A stretch of DNA of 29,915 bases from Chara braunii (taxonomy: Eukaryota; Streptophyta; Charophyceae; Charales; Characeae). A program made the translations under genes and the position numbers. This document shows, piece after piece, positions 9,552 through 19,660 of this stretch (within the stretch, counting starts at the first letter, position 1; every line of letters begins with the position of its first letter). The notes beneath the pieces were generated by a model that saw only the letters and a list, made by a program, of their open reading frames with translations, had not been told where the DNA came from and searched no databases. The stretch is taken from the NCBI GenBank assembly GCA_003427395.1, contig BFEA01000007.1, positions 4,627,409 through 4,657,323 of the forward strand, read 5' to 3'.

Positions 9552-10501
9552 TGCGAGGATTTGGCTCCTCGGCAGGCATAAGGGGCCCCTTGTACCAGTG
9601 TGCGCGCCCTAAGTGAAGGCGGGACTAACAAATCACGAGAGGCTGAATGCTGTCAATTTTGTATTTTGGGTTCAGGCAGTTGCGTTTTGTCAGATGGTTG
9701 AGGGAACCTAGGTCCTGAGCAGCAAACACTTTGCACAACCTTGTAGGCCTTTCTTGAAAAGCTGGCCCTGGGCCACATACACGGACAGTTGGGAGGCGCA
9801 ACTGAACGAGGCCCAGCAGCAGCGGCAGAGGCCCAACTACCTGGGGCGTACCTTCTGGGCGCAGGCCCAGTCCAGCCAGGCCGCAGACCAGGCCAAACTC
9901 TTTTCATATAGGAAAGAGAGCTCGCTGCCTGGCGGGGGCATTCGGGCACCTGCCAGTTGGCGACAGCGCTGCTGGAGCGGATGCTCGTGGGCTACTGCTA
10001 ACGCTGGGGCAAGGTGCTGCGCACATGCGGTCGTGTAGGAAGAAGGGCGCTGCTGTGGGCAGCGCCATATCCCGACTTCCATAGCTGTCGCAGTGGTGGT
10101 CTTCGAGTGTAAAGAGGGAAGTCATGGGAGAAAGACGAGGGAGAGAAAGAGATAGAGATGAGGATGATGATGTGAGGGCTCATACCTGGTATTGGCGATG
10201 GTCTACATTGGGCAACATCTTCATGTACTTCGGTGGCTGTTGACGTCAACAGTTGCATTGTCAATTCGTGGGCAGATAGTAGCTGTGTGGGGAGTACTCT
10301 GGGCACCGAGCGCCAAGTAGGGGGAAGGGCCTGGACTCTTATGTTGGTGATGATGAGAGTAAGCTCTCATTGACATTCGGTTTCAGTGTTTTGATTATCA
10401 TTGGTGCAATGCTGCTTTTTGGGCACTGTGAGACTTTCTGGCTTTCAATGTGATTGCGCAATCTGGATTCTGTCACCTCTCTATCCCTTGTTTTCCTTGC
10501 A
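9552..10501 (+). mobile_element. Element B 5' LTR, 950 bp
   Basis: It begins TGCGAGGATTTGGCTCC and ends CCTTGCA three bases before the primer-binding site. The same start recurs at 17852 right after a polypurine tract, and the sequence to about 10085 is matched by 17852-17901 plus 22004-22503, so this is the 5' LTR of a plus-strand Ty3/gypsy element. No TATA box was singled out. The 5-bp flank on the left is GTGGC; the right target-site copy is lost because the 3' LTR is truncated. Confidence 0.93.
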
Positions 10502-10504
10502 ATT

Positions 10505-10519
10505 CGGTATCAGAGCTGG
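10505..10519 (+). promoter_or_regulatory. Element B primer-binding site
   Basis: It reads CGGTATCAGAGCTGG, three bases after the LTR end. It matches the element A site except for the first base (C for T), so the terminal CCA pairing of initiator tRNA-Met is impaired by one position. Confidence 0.9.
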
Positions 10520-11963
10520 TTTGAACTACGCTTGCTGGTTCTTTGCAACGATTGTTCGGTGCTTCGCGTGTGGAAGTGGGGCAGTGATAACGTTTAGGCG
10601 TTGAACGCGAGGCGCCCCAGGGTCGTGTGGGCGCGCCAGGAAGGCTATGAGGTGACATTGGGATGTACGTTGGATGATGAGAGCTCGCTGATGTGGCATT
10701 TAAGCCGAGGTGGAACTGCATTTCGCTGTTTGTTGTGCGAAGGCAAAGACCGGTCATCATAAATGCGCATTAGGTTGCTGGTGAGAAATCTGTGGTTGGG
10801 GGCAGCATTACGAGGTACGTTGCTCTTATCCTTATCTACCCTCTTCATTACTTCCTACCGTGAGGAAGTGAGTTCTTTCTTGGGAGTCCTCTCAATGTGA
10901 GTGTCGCAAGTGCTCAACCTTGAGAGTCGACATTCTTCCTGGCAGCAAGCTGGTGGGAGACGGGCAAAGCCTCTAAAGGGCCCTGGACGAGGCACTCGAG
11001 TCACGGTCACCATGCCAACCTGCCGAGACTAGTACACGCATGCTTGGCCGCAAGTCCTTGCTTCTGCTTGCTGCGCGATAGAGGTCATGTTGGGCATGCC
11101 AGCCCTATAAGAGACGCTTACCAGACCGTTTATAAATATTTCTGTTGGGTTCCAGTTGAACCTTGGTTGTGATCGTCGTCCTGTCTGCGACGTTAAATAA
11201 TTCCTGAGGACCTTGGGGGCTGTCCTTAAATTGCCTCTTGATCAGCCAGATCAATCGGAAGTAAGGCTCGTTGCATGTGAGGATAAACAAGGTGCAGGGC
11301 TGGCAGGCTTAGTGTGGACTTGGGCACAGGTGTGGGCCGGATTGCACACCTTTGGACACGCTGCTCAACCAGATGCTCAAGGGGTCAACATAAGTGACCA
11401 GTCAAGGGGGATACAGGGGGAGGGAAGATTTTGGCAACTGTTCGCTGCTGGACTAATTAGGCAAACTACCATCCTGCATGCATCTTCACAGGTAATTTAT
11501 TTTTATTTTTGATTATGTAGTTGTAGAGACTTGGTGACAATTGACAAACAATTGCAGTTAGGATATACCATTATTTTATTGTATTGCATTCTGTTATAGA
11601 ATAATCTAAAAATAAAAACAAAGTTATCTTTAGGACCCGACATTGGTTGCTGATTAACACTTCATTACTTTTTTCCAGGCTGACCGAATTAGTGGACTAT
11701 TATTACTCGGGTGGGTGTTATGCCGAGGTAGGATTCAATGTGAGTTCTAGTTTAGATCACACACCATTGTAGCTCACGAGTGAAGCAGTTAGTAGTGAGG
11801 AGGAGGAACAATTAGTGGAAGACCTTAGATTTACTCGTAGAACTGCTCTCAGTTGGCCGATCACTTTTTCCAAGAGTAAGGTCCAGGAGAGGAAAGAAGG
11901 CTGCAGAGGGAAGCCAGAGAGAGGGTGGCATTACAAAGGTCTAGGGCCAACGTCGAGGCCGCA
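10520..11963 (+). mobile_element. Element B untranslated leader
   Basis: This 1.4-kb segment lies between the PBS and the first gag-like ATG. The first 770 bp match the leader of element A in inverted orientation. The rest (11300-11960) has AT-rich stretches near 11500-11640 and a purine-rich part from 11790. No convincing long frame is present; the 11213-11512 open frame has no recognisable motif. Confidence 0.8.
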
Positions 11964-13560
11964 ATGACTACTGCCTTTACCATGTCACATACCTTGTCCC
12001 AGGCCTCTTCGCCAGGAGTCAGTCAGGGTGTCTCTCAGGGTTTTGTTAGCTAGTCTGTTGGTTCGCAAGTCAACCAGCAGACTCCTCTCTCGCCAAAGGA
12101 TTGTGAGATCCTCCAAGTGGAAGCCCTTCATGATGAGTTGCGGCAGCAGTAAAAGCAGCAGCGAGAAGAGAAAAAGCAATATTGAGAAAATCTAAACTAA
12201 AAACTAGGAGGCAGGAGCTAGGAAGAGTAGAAGCACTAGATGAGTCAACACTCGATCCTACGATTCAGTCGCTGCATCACTTGCTTCTTCTTTGCGAGGC
12301 AGAAACGCAGGTTGGTCAACATGAAGTGCTGGTTGAATAGTGGCCGACCAAAATCAAATGCTGGCTGCTCTGCAGGCTCCTCGTCCTATGATGAGGAAGC
12401 CTCAGTATTCTGTAGCTCCTCCTTCCGTTGGGAGTCCCCCAGTGACACCGTCGTCGGTAGGGTTCTCTTTTCCCCCTATGTTTGGCATGCCTCCTTCAAG
12501 TGGTTTAGTAGTAGTTAGTGGTCGGATTCTTAGCACTTCTCCCGAACCATCAATGACGGTGGCAGCTACAGTCCCATCGTCAGGGCAGGCTCAGGTTAAC
12601 ATGCAGCAACCTGTTTCAGTGGCTTTGCAGCCAATGCAGCAATCACCGGGGCCAATCCAACCCATGCAGTGGATGTTTAAGATTCCCTTGCGAAGTCCTA
12701 AACCTTTCTCAGGCTACAAGACAAATGATGAGGACATGGACACCCAGGTGAGGATTGTGCCTACCTATGTAAGGCACAAGTTCACAAGGCCAGAGCAGGA
12801 AGTTATAGTCGTTGCTTCCTTTTTAGAGGGCATTGCAGCGCGATGGTTGAATGGCCTAGTGCAAAAACAGGGCTATGGTAAGAACTTCGACGCTTGGGCC
12901 TAGACCCAAACATTGGAAGACTTCGTACGAATTGTGTACAATAGGTGGCATGACCCTCAAGGGGCTCATAAGGCCGTTGACACACTGTACAGTCTCGGTT
13001 CCAAATGGTACCGGACAGTGTGTGATGTCACAGACGCCGTAGAACGTTTGATCTTGGTGCCTGGTGTGATATGACCCTCGTGTATGCCTCACAACTTATC
13101 TGAGATGTCTGCCTACAGATGTAAAGAATAAGTTGTGGACGAGGCCTCCATCGATGGTCATAACTTCGCTACTTCCAACAAGAAAGCCTTAGATATAGAG
13201 GCTAAACTTGGGACCGCTGATCAGGGACCAGCAGATGGTAGGAAGAAGGGAAATCTTATGTTTGTCGACCACAATGGTCAGGCGACTGAGATTGACGACT
13301 TCCCTGAGCGTGGCGAAGACACAAAGCAGGATGGGGCTAGAGAGACTTTGGACGGGGGAGTCGTAGCGCCCATCAAAGAAAAAGCTAGGGGGACCGAGAA
13401 ACAGAAGGTAGGCCGGTCCAAGAGTCAAGGCGGCCAAGGAACATTCGCATGGGCAAAACTTGGTTTAGACTATATGAGGTATGAAGGGACCGAGTTGCCA
13501 AGGGTACTTGTCTGGATTGTGGCAATTATGGCCATACATCCAGAACTTGTCGAGGCAAAA
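11964..13560 (+). pseudogene. gag: Element B gag (capsid/nucleocapsid), broken
   Basis: The first plausible start, ATG 11964, opens a Gln/Ser-rich N-terminus with a charged segment (DELRQQ, KQQREEK). It has stops at 12051 (TAG) and 12150 (TAA). The frame from 12340 contains the retrotransposon gag core: PKPFSGYKTNDEDMDTQ, EVIVVASFLEGIAARWLNGL, a TAG at 12901, then TLEDFVRIVYNRWHDP. After further frame changes a CCHC zinc knuckle (CLDCGNYGHTSRTC, C-x2-C-x4-H-x4-C) lies at 13509-13550 in the frame divisible by three. Gag would form the virus-like particle and the knuckle bind RNA. Several stops and at least three frames make it non-functional. Confidence 0.85.
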
Positions 13561-13829
13561 ATGTCATAACGAAGGTAGCCTCTCCTACGGTGATAGGCCT
13601 ATCTTCGAACCTTGGTGGTGCTTCTGCGAGCACTTCGCGGGGAAACACTTCGGGCCAGCAGGAGTGTTAGTCGCTTTTACTCGTGCTGGAGTGGTAACGT
13701 TGCCTTCATCACTTCAGGCACTGGCCAAGGCTATTGACCCACTTATTGCCCCGCAGACACATTTAGACCCATTGATGCTCTGTTCGAGAGATGCGTCTGA
13801 GTCCTTATAAGAGTTACAAACTGAGTGGT

Positions 13830-14534
13830 TAGGGAAGGACCCCAGGGACTCTTGGGTGACGATCAACAAAGGTCCAAAGGGTGAACATTCCGTGGTTAAG
13901 GTTGATGTAGGTGGCCACAAAGTGGGCGCCTTCGCAGACAGGCTTTATACAGAACTTCATCAGTCGTGCTTGTGTGGATAGACTGCGCTTAGGGGACCAA
14001 ATGCAGCGGCTGGGCAGATCTGTAGCATCTACGGTAACCAACAAGTAGACAATGGTTGTCCAAGATCATGTCAAGGACGTAGTTTGCACCTTGTCCTATG
14101 GAGGAGAGGAAATGAGACACAAGATCTCATTCCTTGTTAGTGACGAGCTGCCATTCGATATGCTGCCAGGCATGTACTACCTCGAGGTTGCTCAACCTCA
14201 ATTCGATTGGGATAGGAAGGTGATGATTCACAAGTTGCCTAGTGGAAGAACCGTTAGACTGCTGAAGTTTAAAGCTAGCAGGCTACTGGAGAACTATGGC
14301 CGCATGTGTGCATCTTCTTTCTATAACTATTATAAACAGAATCGAGAGGAGGGCATGTGCCTAGTCTTTGGCTTTGAGAAAGGGGAGGCGGTAAAATCAC
14401 CCCGAGAGATAGAAGATGTTGTTGCTGAATATCTTGACCTTTTTGTGGAGCCTTGTGGTGTGGTAGAAAGGGAGGTTGTCCATGCGATAGAAGTCGTCCC
14501 CGGTATCAAAGTACGAAAAGGACGAATCTAGAGG
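13830..14534 (+). pseudogene. Element B aspartic protease and linker, broken
   Basis: The frame VVKVDVGGHKVGAFAD precedes a shifted frame NFISRACVDRLRLGDQMQRLG, which is the retropepsin region around and after the catalytic D-S/T-G. The motif itself reads AD-R-L, so the DSG triad is lost. After TAG 14046 the frame 14052-14531 gives VKDVVCTLSYGGEEMRHKISFLV and DELPFDMLPGMYYLEVAQP, the typical ILGMDWL-equivalent end of the fold, then a linker to RT. The stop at 14529-14531 replaces the expected Tyr of a KGRIYRM-like motif. Confidence 0.75.
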
Positions 14535-15380
14535 ATGTTTCCTGTTGAGTTAGATGAGTTGTGCGGCCAGCTCAAAGAGCTCATAGAGAAGGGATGGATT
14601 CGGCCTAGTACCTCCCCTTATGGTGCACCAGTCCTATTCGTTCCTAAGAATGGGGGTACCTTAAGGATGTGCATTGACTATAGGGGTCTCAATGCTATCA
14701 TCGATAAAAACGCGGAGCCGCTACCTCGCATCGACGACCTTTTGGATAGAGTGTAGGGATGCGGTACTTCACAAAGACAGATCTGAAGTCGGGATACCAT
14801 CAAATTGCCATTAGAATCGAGAACCAGCAGAAAACCTCATTCGAGACCAGGTAGGGTCTGTACGAGTTTGTGGTAATGCCCTTTTGTTTATGTAATGCTC
14901 CTGGTGCATTCCAGCACGCAGTGAACCGGATCTTTCATGAGTACTTAGACAAGTTTATCGTCGTGTACCTCGAGGATATTCTTTTTTACCAAGATTGTAG
15001 AGGAGCACGCTGAGCACGTGAAAATAGTGATAGGTCTCCTAAGATAGCACCAGTACAAGGTGAACTTGGAGAAATGCGAATTCGGTCGCACCAAAATCTT
15101 GTATCTGGGTTATGAAATTTTCGTGGACGATTTGAGGCCGGATGATGCCAAGGTGGCCAACATATGTGACTGGCCCAGACCTCAGTCTGCGACTGAGGTG
15201 AGGTCATTCTTGGGGATGAGAGGCTACTACAGACCGTTAGTAAAGAATTACAACACCATAGCCTCCCCGTTGACAAACCTCACACGCCTTGACACCCCTT
15301 GGGAGTGGACCGAAGAGTGTGAAGCAGCCTTCAAGAAATTGAAATATGCTCTGACACACTATGAAGTCCTCAAACTTTTG
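14535..15380 (+). pseudogene. Element B reverse transcriptase, broken
   Basis: RT blocks are in order: [37 protein letters not shown], then after TAG 14754 and a frame change [38 protein letters not shown], and VVYLEDILF. The catalytic YLDD is YLED here (GAG at 14972-14974). It continues with VNLEKCEFGRTKILYLGYEI, RSFLGMRGYYRPLVKNYNTIASPLT, and the connection toward RNase H. Stops also fall at 14852 and 15045. The order and words are those of Ty3/gypsy pol. Confidence 0.92.
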
Positions 15381-15800
15381 GATCCTGAGCAGCCCTTTAT
15401 TGTGACCACAGACACAAACCAATGCGGCATAGGCGCGGTCCTTGCGCAAATGGAGGGGAAAAAGCTAAGGCCCATCGAGTACATGAGCAAAAAGATGCCA
15501 TCTCAAAAATTAGCGAAGTCCACATATGAGCGGGGGCTGTATGCCTTCTATACAACACTCGTCCACTGGCGACACTAAATCCTAGGCAGATTCTTCTACG
15601 TGAGATCTGACCATGAGACTTTGCGCTGGATCAAGACACAACCCGTAATCTCAGACGCACTGAAGGGATGGATTCGAGTTATAAACATGTCTGATTTCCA
15701 ACTTGATCCTCTCAAAGGAAAGTACAATAAAGTGGCTGATGCAGTGTCGCGTAGGGCAAACTATCTGGGCACGCTAGTGACTGAGGTTGAGATATTTGAT
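15380..15800 (+). pseudogene. Element B RNase H, one stop
   Basis: The frame reads PFIVTTDTNQCGIGAVLAQ (first acidic residue in TTD), RPIEYMSKKMPSQKLAKSTYERGLYAF (second acidic in YERGLYA), HWRH, stop TAA 15576-15578 where Tyr is expected, then FFYVRSDHETLRWIKTQ (third acidic in SDHETL) and KYNKVADAVSRR. This domain would remove the RNA template during reverse transcription. All three acidic residues remain; only the stop breaks it. Confidence 0.9.
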
Positions 15801-16259
15801 GATGCAACTCGATATTTGGAGGAAGCTTATTGGGAAGACGCAGTTATCTTTGAGATCATTCCCAAACTGGAAGCTAAAGATAAAGCTACCTCCGACGAGT
15901 TTGTGCTGGTTGAAAGCTTACTGTTCCTTGAGAAGGCTGGGAATAATAGATTGTGTGTGTCGGATAGAGAGTCTTTGCGTAGTTTATTTTTAGGAGAGTG
16001 TTATGACGCAGCATGTCATTTTGGGTTTAAAAAGACTTCAGCTAACTTGGTACACAAATTTTGGTGGCCCACAATGATGAATGATGTTAAAACGTATGTA
16101 GAGACTTGCCAGGTTTGCCAACGTGACAAGCCTAGGACGCAAGCACCGCTTGGGCTGCTCAAGCCCTTGCCTATTCCTGCCAGGCCCGGTCAGAGTGGGG
16201 CCATGGATTTCATGGATACTCTTGGGACAAGCAAGAGCGGGAAAAGACACATCTCGGTC

Positions 16260-16767
16260 ATTGTGGACAAGGTTGTTTTGGAGACTACCGCCTACGCCTA
16301 CTGTAGGTGGTAGGCGCGCCTATTAGTCAGGCCGACCCGTAAGCAAACCTGTCGGCGATAGGCAGACTACCTAATTTTTTTTATTTTTTTTTCTGATTAC
16401 ATGGTCGTGTGCAGCTTGAGGAGAGCAGCCCAAATCCGCAATAATTTTTTTGGGGGTGGTGGGGGTTATAGGGGTAGGTATAGGGGGTTTATTGGGGGTT
16501 GTAGGGGGTAAAGTTGGGGGGTATGAGGGTGTTATGGGGAGGTATAGGGGGTTATTGGGGGTTAAGGGGGGATATGAGGGTGTTAGGGGGCGGTATGGGG
16601 GTGTTGGGGGGGCTATGGGGCTGTGGATGGGGTTATTTGGTTTTTATTTTTTTTATTTTTTTTTATGGTGTGCCTACCAGTCGGCGTCGAGGGCGCCTAC
16701 TGTCGTCTGGTCGGCAGCCGACGGATCTAGGGCCGCCGACTGCTGGCGTGACTACCCTGATTGTGGA
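16260..16767. mobile_element. Non-autonomous DNA transposon (hAT-like?) inside integrase
   Basis: A 492-bp segment (16268-16759) interrupts the integrase frame and is bounded by ATTGTGGA at 16260-16267 and 16760-16767, an 8-bp target duplication as in hAT elements. The direct repeat can also be read as 11 bp, ATTGTGGACAA. The ends CAAGGTTGT and, on the complement, CAGGGTAGT match at 7 of 9, consistent with short hAT terminal repeats. Subterminal zones carry repeated GTAGGC/GCCTAC and GTCGGC words in both orientations. The centre has two T/A-rich tracts framing a G-run array. No transposase is encoded. A Mutator-like origin is a weaker alternative. Confidence 0.75.
16449..16640 (+). repeat. 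G-run minisatellite (possible G-quadruplex array)
   Basis: About 190 bp consist of irregular repeats of GGGG(G)TTATAGGGG- and GGGGGTTATTGGGGG-like units with more than twenty runs of three or more G on the plus strand and almost no C. Short loops of 2-6 bases meet the usual G-quadruplex pattern repeatedly. It forms the core of the transposon at 16268-16759. Confidence 0.9.
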
Positions 16768-17345
16768 CAAATTTACCAAGTATGCGAGACTAATCGCCAT
16801 GCTTGAGAGTGCTAAAACTGACTACGTCATCAAACTATTTTTAGACAACTGGGTACGGGATTTTGGTCTCCCTACATTTATTGTAAGTGATAGGGATGTG
16901 ATTCAGTAGTGAATTGTGGCAATCCACAGCCCAGCAGATGGGCACCAAACTGCAAATGACATCAGGAAATCACCCTGAGTCGAATGGCCAGGCGGAACAG
17001 ATGAACCGAGTAGTGCAGCACCTGCTTCGACATTACATAAAGCCAAGTTAGGATGATTGGGACGAGAAATTGCCTCTTGTCGCCAGACTGTACAACAACA
17101 TTGTGCATGGCACTACTGGCATGATCGCCAACCAACTACATCCTGGTTGGAAGCCCAAAACCGCCCTAGATTTTGTACTACTAAAAAATCAGTCATCTGC
17201 AGCAGCTGGCAGCATAGAGTTTGCTGTCAAGTATGAACAGATGCCGCAACAGGCCATTGCACACATTAGGAAGTCCAGGATGCTATGATTGCATCTGAGA
17301 ACGAACATAGACGGCCTTCTAACTTTCAGGTTGGGGACATAGTCT

Positions 17346-17790
17346 AGGTTAAATCATCTGAACTAGGTCAGGAGTTAGGAATATCATGAAAATTAATGCC
17401 TCGGTATTTCGGTCCTTGGGAGGTCCTAGACATAGTTGGAGATCAGATAGACGGATCTTTCGATGTGATTCCCATCCCCGCTCACCTACGCACACGCCCA
17501 GCCTTTCACGCTTCAAAGTTGGCACCTTTTGTAGAGATTGCACAGTTTCCTTCCAAACGATCAATGCTATCCCCAACCATGGATGGCGAAGTCGACATCG
17601 ACAAAGTCGTGGAGCATCGGGTGATGCCAGTGCTTAAACCTCCCGGTAGAGGCCGACCTCCAAAGCAAGGATGCAGCACCGTGTCAGATTCAGACACCAT
17701 ACTGATCGCAGTGAAGATCGGTAGTTTACCAGAGAAGAACTCCAACAAACAGCTCCCCAAGTGATTGCAGGTTATGAGAGAGGACTCAAG
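17346..17790 (+). pseudogene. Element B integrase C-terminus and chromodomain, broken
   Basis: The frame reads PRYFGPWEVLDIVGDQIDG, RTRPAFHASKLAPFVE, FPSKRSMLSPTMDGEVDIDKVVEHRVMP and GRGRPPKQ, the usual chromovirus integrase tail. A shifted frame then reads HRVRFRHHTDRSEDR, stop TAG 17722-17724 where Trp is expected, and FTREELQQTAPQVIAGYERG, which parallels the intact tail of element D (DDRWFTRTELLETAPNIV). Chromodomains guide integration to modified histones. A TGA at 17387 (Arg expected) is another lesion. Confidence 0.85.
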
Positions 17791-17837
17791 GGATAGGTAC
17801 TTGCAGATTAAAGAACTTCTTAGGGGACTATCGAAGT

Positions 17838-17851
17838 AAAGGAGGAGGGAA
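17838..17851 (+). promoter_or_regulatory. Element B polypurine tract
   Basis: AAAGGAGGAGGGAA lies immediately before the TG of the 3' LTR. This is the all-purine primer for plus-strand synthesis in LTR retrotransposons, and its position confirms the LTR boundary. Confidence 0.93.
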
Positions 17852-17901
17852 TGCGAGGATTTGGCTCCTCAGCAGGCCTAAGGGGCCCCTTGTACCAGCG
17901 T
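17852..17901 (+). mobile_element. Element B 3' LTR, first part
   Basis: It matches the first 50 bp of the 5' LTR (TGCGAGGATTTGGCTCCTC onward) and is cut at the AGCGT target site by element E. It resumes at 22004. Confidence 0.93.
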
Positions 17902-18420
17902 TGTTACGGACTCAACTAGGGCTCGATCCCTGGTCCGTGGGGTACCACCCGCCAGACTTCTGTTCTATTTTTTTTGGAGTTTCTGATCTCCGGTTCCTAA
18001 CTGTTGGCGCCCTCTGCAGTTTGCGCCCATTCTCAAATACCTCCTCTGCCACTTTCGGATTTCGTACTTGGCGCCATCTGGCATTCTGGCGCCCAGGCTC
18101 AGACCTTCGATTTTCAGTTCAGCCCCGAGACAAATTGCACTTCTGCCCTTGGACTCAACTCGAGTCCGGTACTTAAGATCGGACTCAAGCCGAGTTCGGG
18201 GACTCAGTTTTCGGCCTCAGTGCTTGTGCTTCGGTGTGACTTGGTTCGACATTGTGTACGAAACCAAGATTGCGACTTTGTGACGTTACCACTTTGCCAC
18301 TTTGTGTTGGTGTCCGTCGAGTCGTGTCGAGTCCGTGTCGAGTTGAGTGAGTGTGTGTGTGTGCTCTCACTCCCTCCTCTCCCTTCCCCGACCTCGCTGC
18401 TCTGCCTCAACCCCATCACA
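17902..18420 (+). mobile_element. Element E putative 5' LTR
   Basis: It starts TGTTACGGACTCAACTAGG and ends ACCCCATCACA one base before a PBS-like word, giving TG...CA ends and about 519 bp. The 3' copy is almost entirely missing, so the LTR call rests on the ends, the target-site duplication and the adjacent PBS. Confidence 0.6.
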
Positions 18421-18421
18421 C

Positions 18422-18435
18422 TGGTGTCGGAGTGG
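18422..18435 (+). promoter_or_regulatory. Element E primer-binding-site-like word
   Basis: TGGTGTCGGAGTGG follows the LTR end and matches the tRNA-Met-type PBS (TGGTATCAGAGC) at 9 of 12 positions, the three differences being transitions. It is a variant or decayed primer site. Confidence 0.5.
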
Positions 18436-18449
18436 CTTCGACCCTCCCT

Positions 18450-18720
18450 CCCGTCTTGATTCATCGCTGTCGCCGTCATTGCCATGCCATCGACATCATC
18501 GCCATCGTCAGCGTCTGTAGCGTCGCCACGACATAGCCATCGCCGCTGACATTATCGCCACGACAGAACTACGTACCTGTCGTCGTGGCCGCTTCGTCGT
18601 CATAGTCATCGTCGCCATGTCAGCAGCCGCCTCGTTGTCGTCGCTGCTGCCATGTTAGCGTATCGTCCCCGCCATCGCTGCCTCGTCGCCGATCCCGAAG
18701 CTGAGGCGTAGGTAAGCCGA
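18450..18720 (+). repeat. CGTC/CATCGC cryptic trinucleotide region
   Basis: Imperfect CGTCGT, CATCGC and GCCGC triplets dominate. No frame shows a recognisable protein, and the composition is consistent with cryptic simple-sequence expansion in the element E leader. Confidence 0.7.
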
Positions 18721-18726
18721 AACCAA

Positions 18727-18760
18727 ATTTTTATTATTATTATTATTATTATTTATTTTT
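18727..18760 (+). repeat. (TTA)n microsatellite
   Basis: An uninterrupted TTA run is followed by TTTATTTTT. A similar run recurs at 19621-19663. Confidence 0.95.
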
Positions 18761-18964
18761 CTCTTTTATCCTCCTCACTTCCGTCTTCTCCTCGTCGTCG
18801 TCGTCATCCCTCCTTCGTCTTCTTCTCCTCATCGTCACCTCCCCCTTCTTCATCTTCATCCCCGTTATGGTCGACCACCCCTTGCCATTCCCCCTTCCTC
18901 CTGTGCGCCATCTCCACCTCACTTTCCGCGCGCTATTCCCCCCAGCTGCCTACCCCGCCCTCCC

Positions 18965-19096
18965 NNNNNNNNNNNNNNNNNNNNNNNNNNNNNNNNNNNN
19001 NNNNNNNNNNNNNNNNNNNNNNNNNNNNNNNNNNNNNNNNNNNNNNNNNNNNNNNNNNNNNNNNNNNNNNNNNNNNNNNNNNNNNNNNNNNNNNNN
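18965..19096. other. Assembly gap (132 N)
   Basis: Undetermined bases are flanked on both sides by very C-rich sequence, which probably caused the assembly or sequencing failure. Any open frame across it is meaningless. Confidence 1.
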
Positions 19097-19358
19097 CGCC
19101 GCCACCTCTAGCTCGCGCGCTCCTTCCGCCGGGCTCCCCTGCTCGTCCCGCCCCCGCCCACCTTTCCCGAACCCGAGCTCCCCCGCTCCCGCTTCCCCCA
19201 CCTTCCTCCTTCCCCCCGTAACTTCCCAAATCCCTCTCCCTCCCTCGACTACCCCCCCGATCTAGATCCTACGCCCCTACCCCGACACCAACCGGGATCC
19301 CCTTCCCCGACATTCCTTCCTCTGCGCAACTTCCCCCACTCTTCTCCCCCCCCCACCA

Positions 19359-19363
19359 TCACC

Positions 19364-19394
<31 letters not shown>

Positions 19395-19395
19395 G

Positions 19396-19426
<31 letters not shown>

Positions 19427-19508
19427 AGTTATTATCATCATCATCATTGTCATCGTCATCATCATCGTCACCATCATCATCATCGTCATCATCACCACCA
19501 TCACCGTC
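19359..19508 (+). repeat. (ATC)n / (CAT)n microsatellite
   Basis: Long CAT runs carry occasional CGT, CAC and TAG interruptions. Apparent Ser-rich or Met-rich open frames here are microsatellite artefacts. Confidence 0.98.
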
Positions 19509-19599
19509 CATCTACCCGTGCAACCCCCCCCATTTTAACCCTGCCTACTACCCTACCACCCAATCAATCATAGATAGGATCACTCCGCCCTCACTTTAC

Positions 19600-19629
19600 T
19601 TCATTAGCCAATTATTTCGTGATTTATTA

Positions 19630-19660
<31 letters not shown>

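Larger units (their letters stand above)
15800..17345 (+). pseudogene. Element B integrase, split by a transposon insertion
   Basis: The HHCC zinc domain is visible in ACHFGFKKTSANLVHKFWWP and ETCQVCQRDKP (about 16010-16130). The catalytic core starts with GAMDFMDTL and ISVIVDK, is interrupted at 16268-16759 by a DNA transposon, and resumes in another frame at IVDKFTKYARLIAML, then DFGLPTFIVSDRDV (second Asp). After a frame change come TSGNHPESNGQAEQMNR (catalytic Glu) and, after TAG 17049, DDWDEKLPLVARLYNN. A further stop falls at 17345 where GDIVWVKS is expected. It would insert the cDNA into the host genome but cannot be made as one protein. Confidence 0.92.

Noticed and set aside
10142-10172. 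GAGAGAAAGAGATAGAGATGAGG purine run as a second polypurine tract
   Set aside because: It lies inside the 5' LTR of element B, not before an LTR start, so it has no role in plus-strand priming there.
18867-19265. Open frames running through the N gap
   Set aside because: They include undetermined bases and C-rich low-complexity sequence, so the frame cannot be trusted.
19277-19504. Met-rich or Ser-rich open frames
   Set aside because: They translate the CAT/ATG microsatellite.
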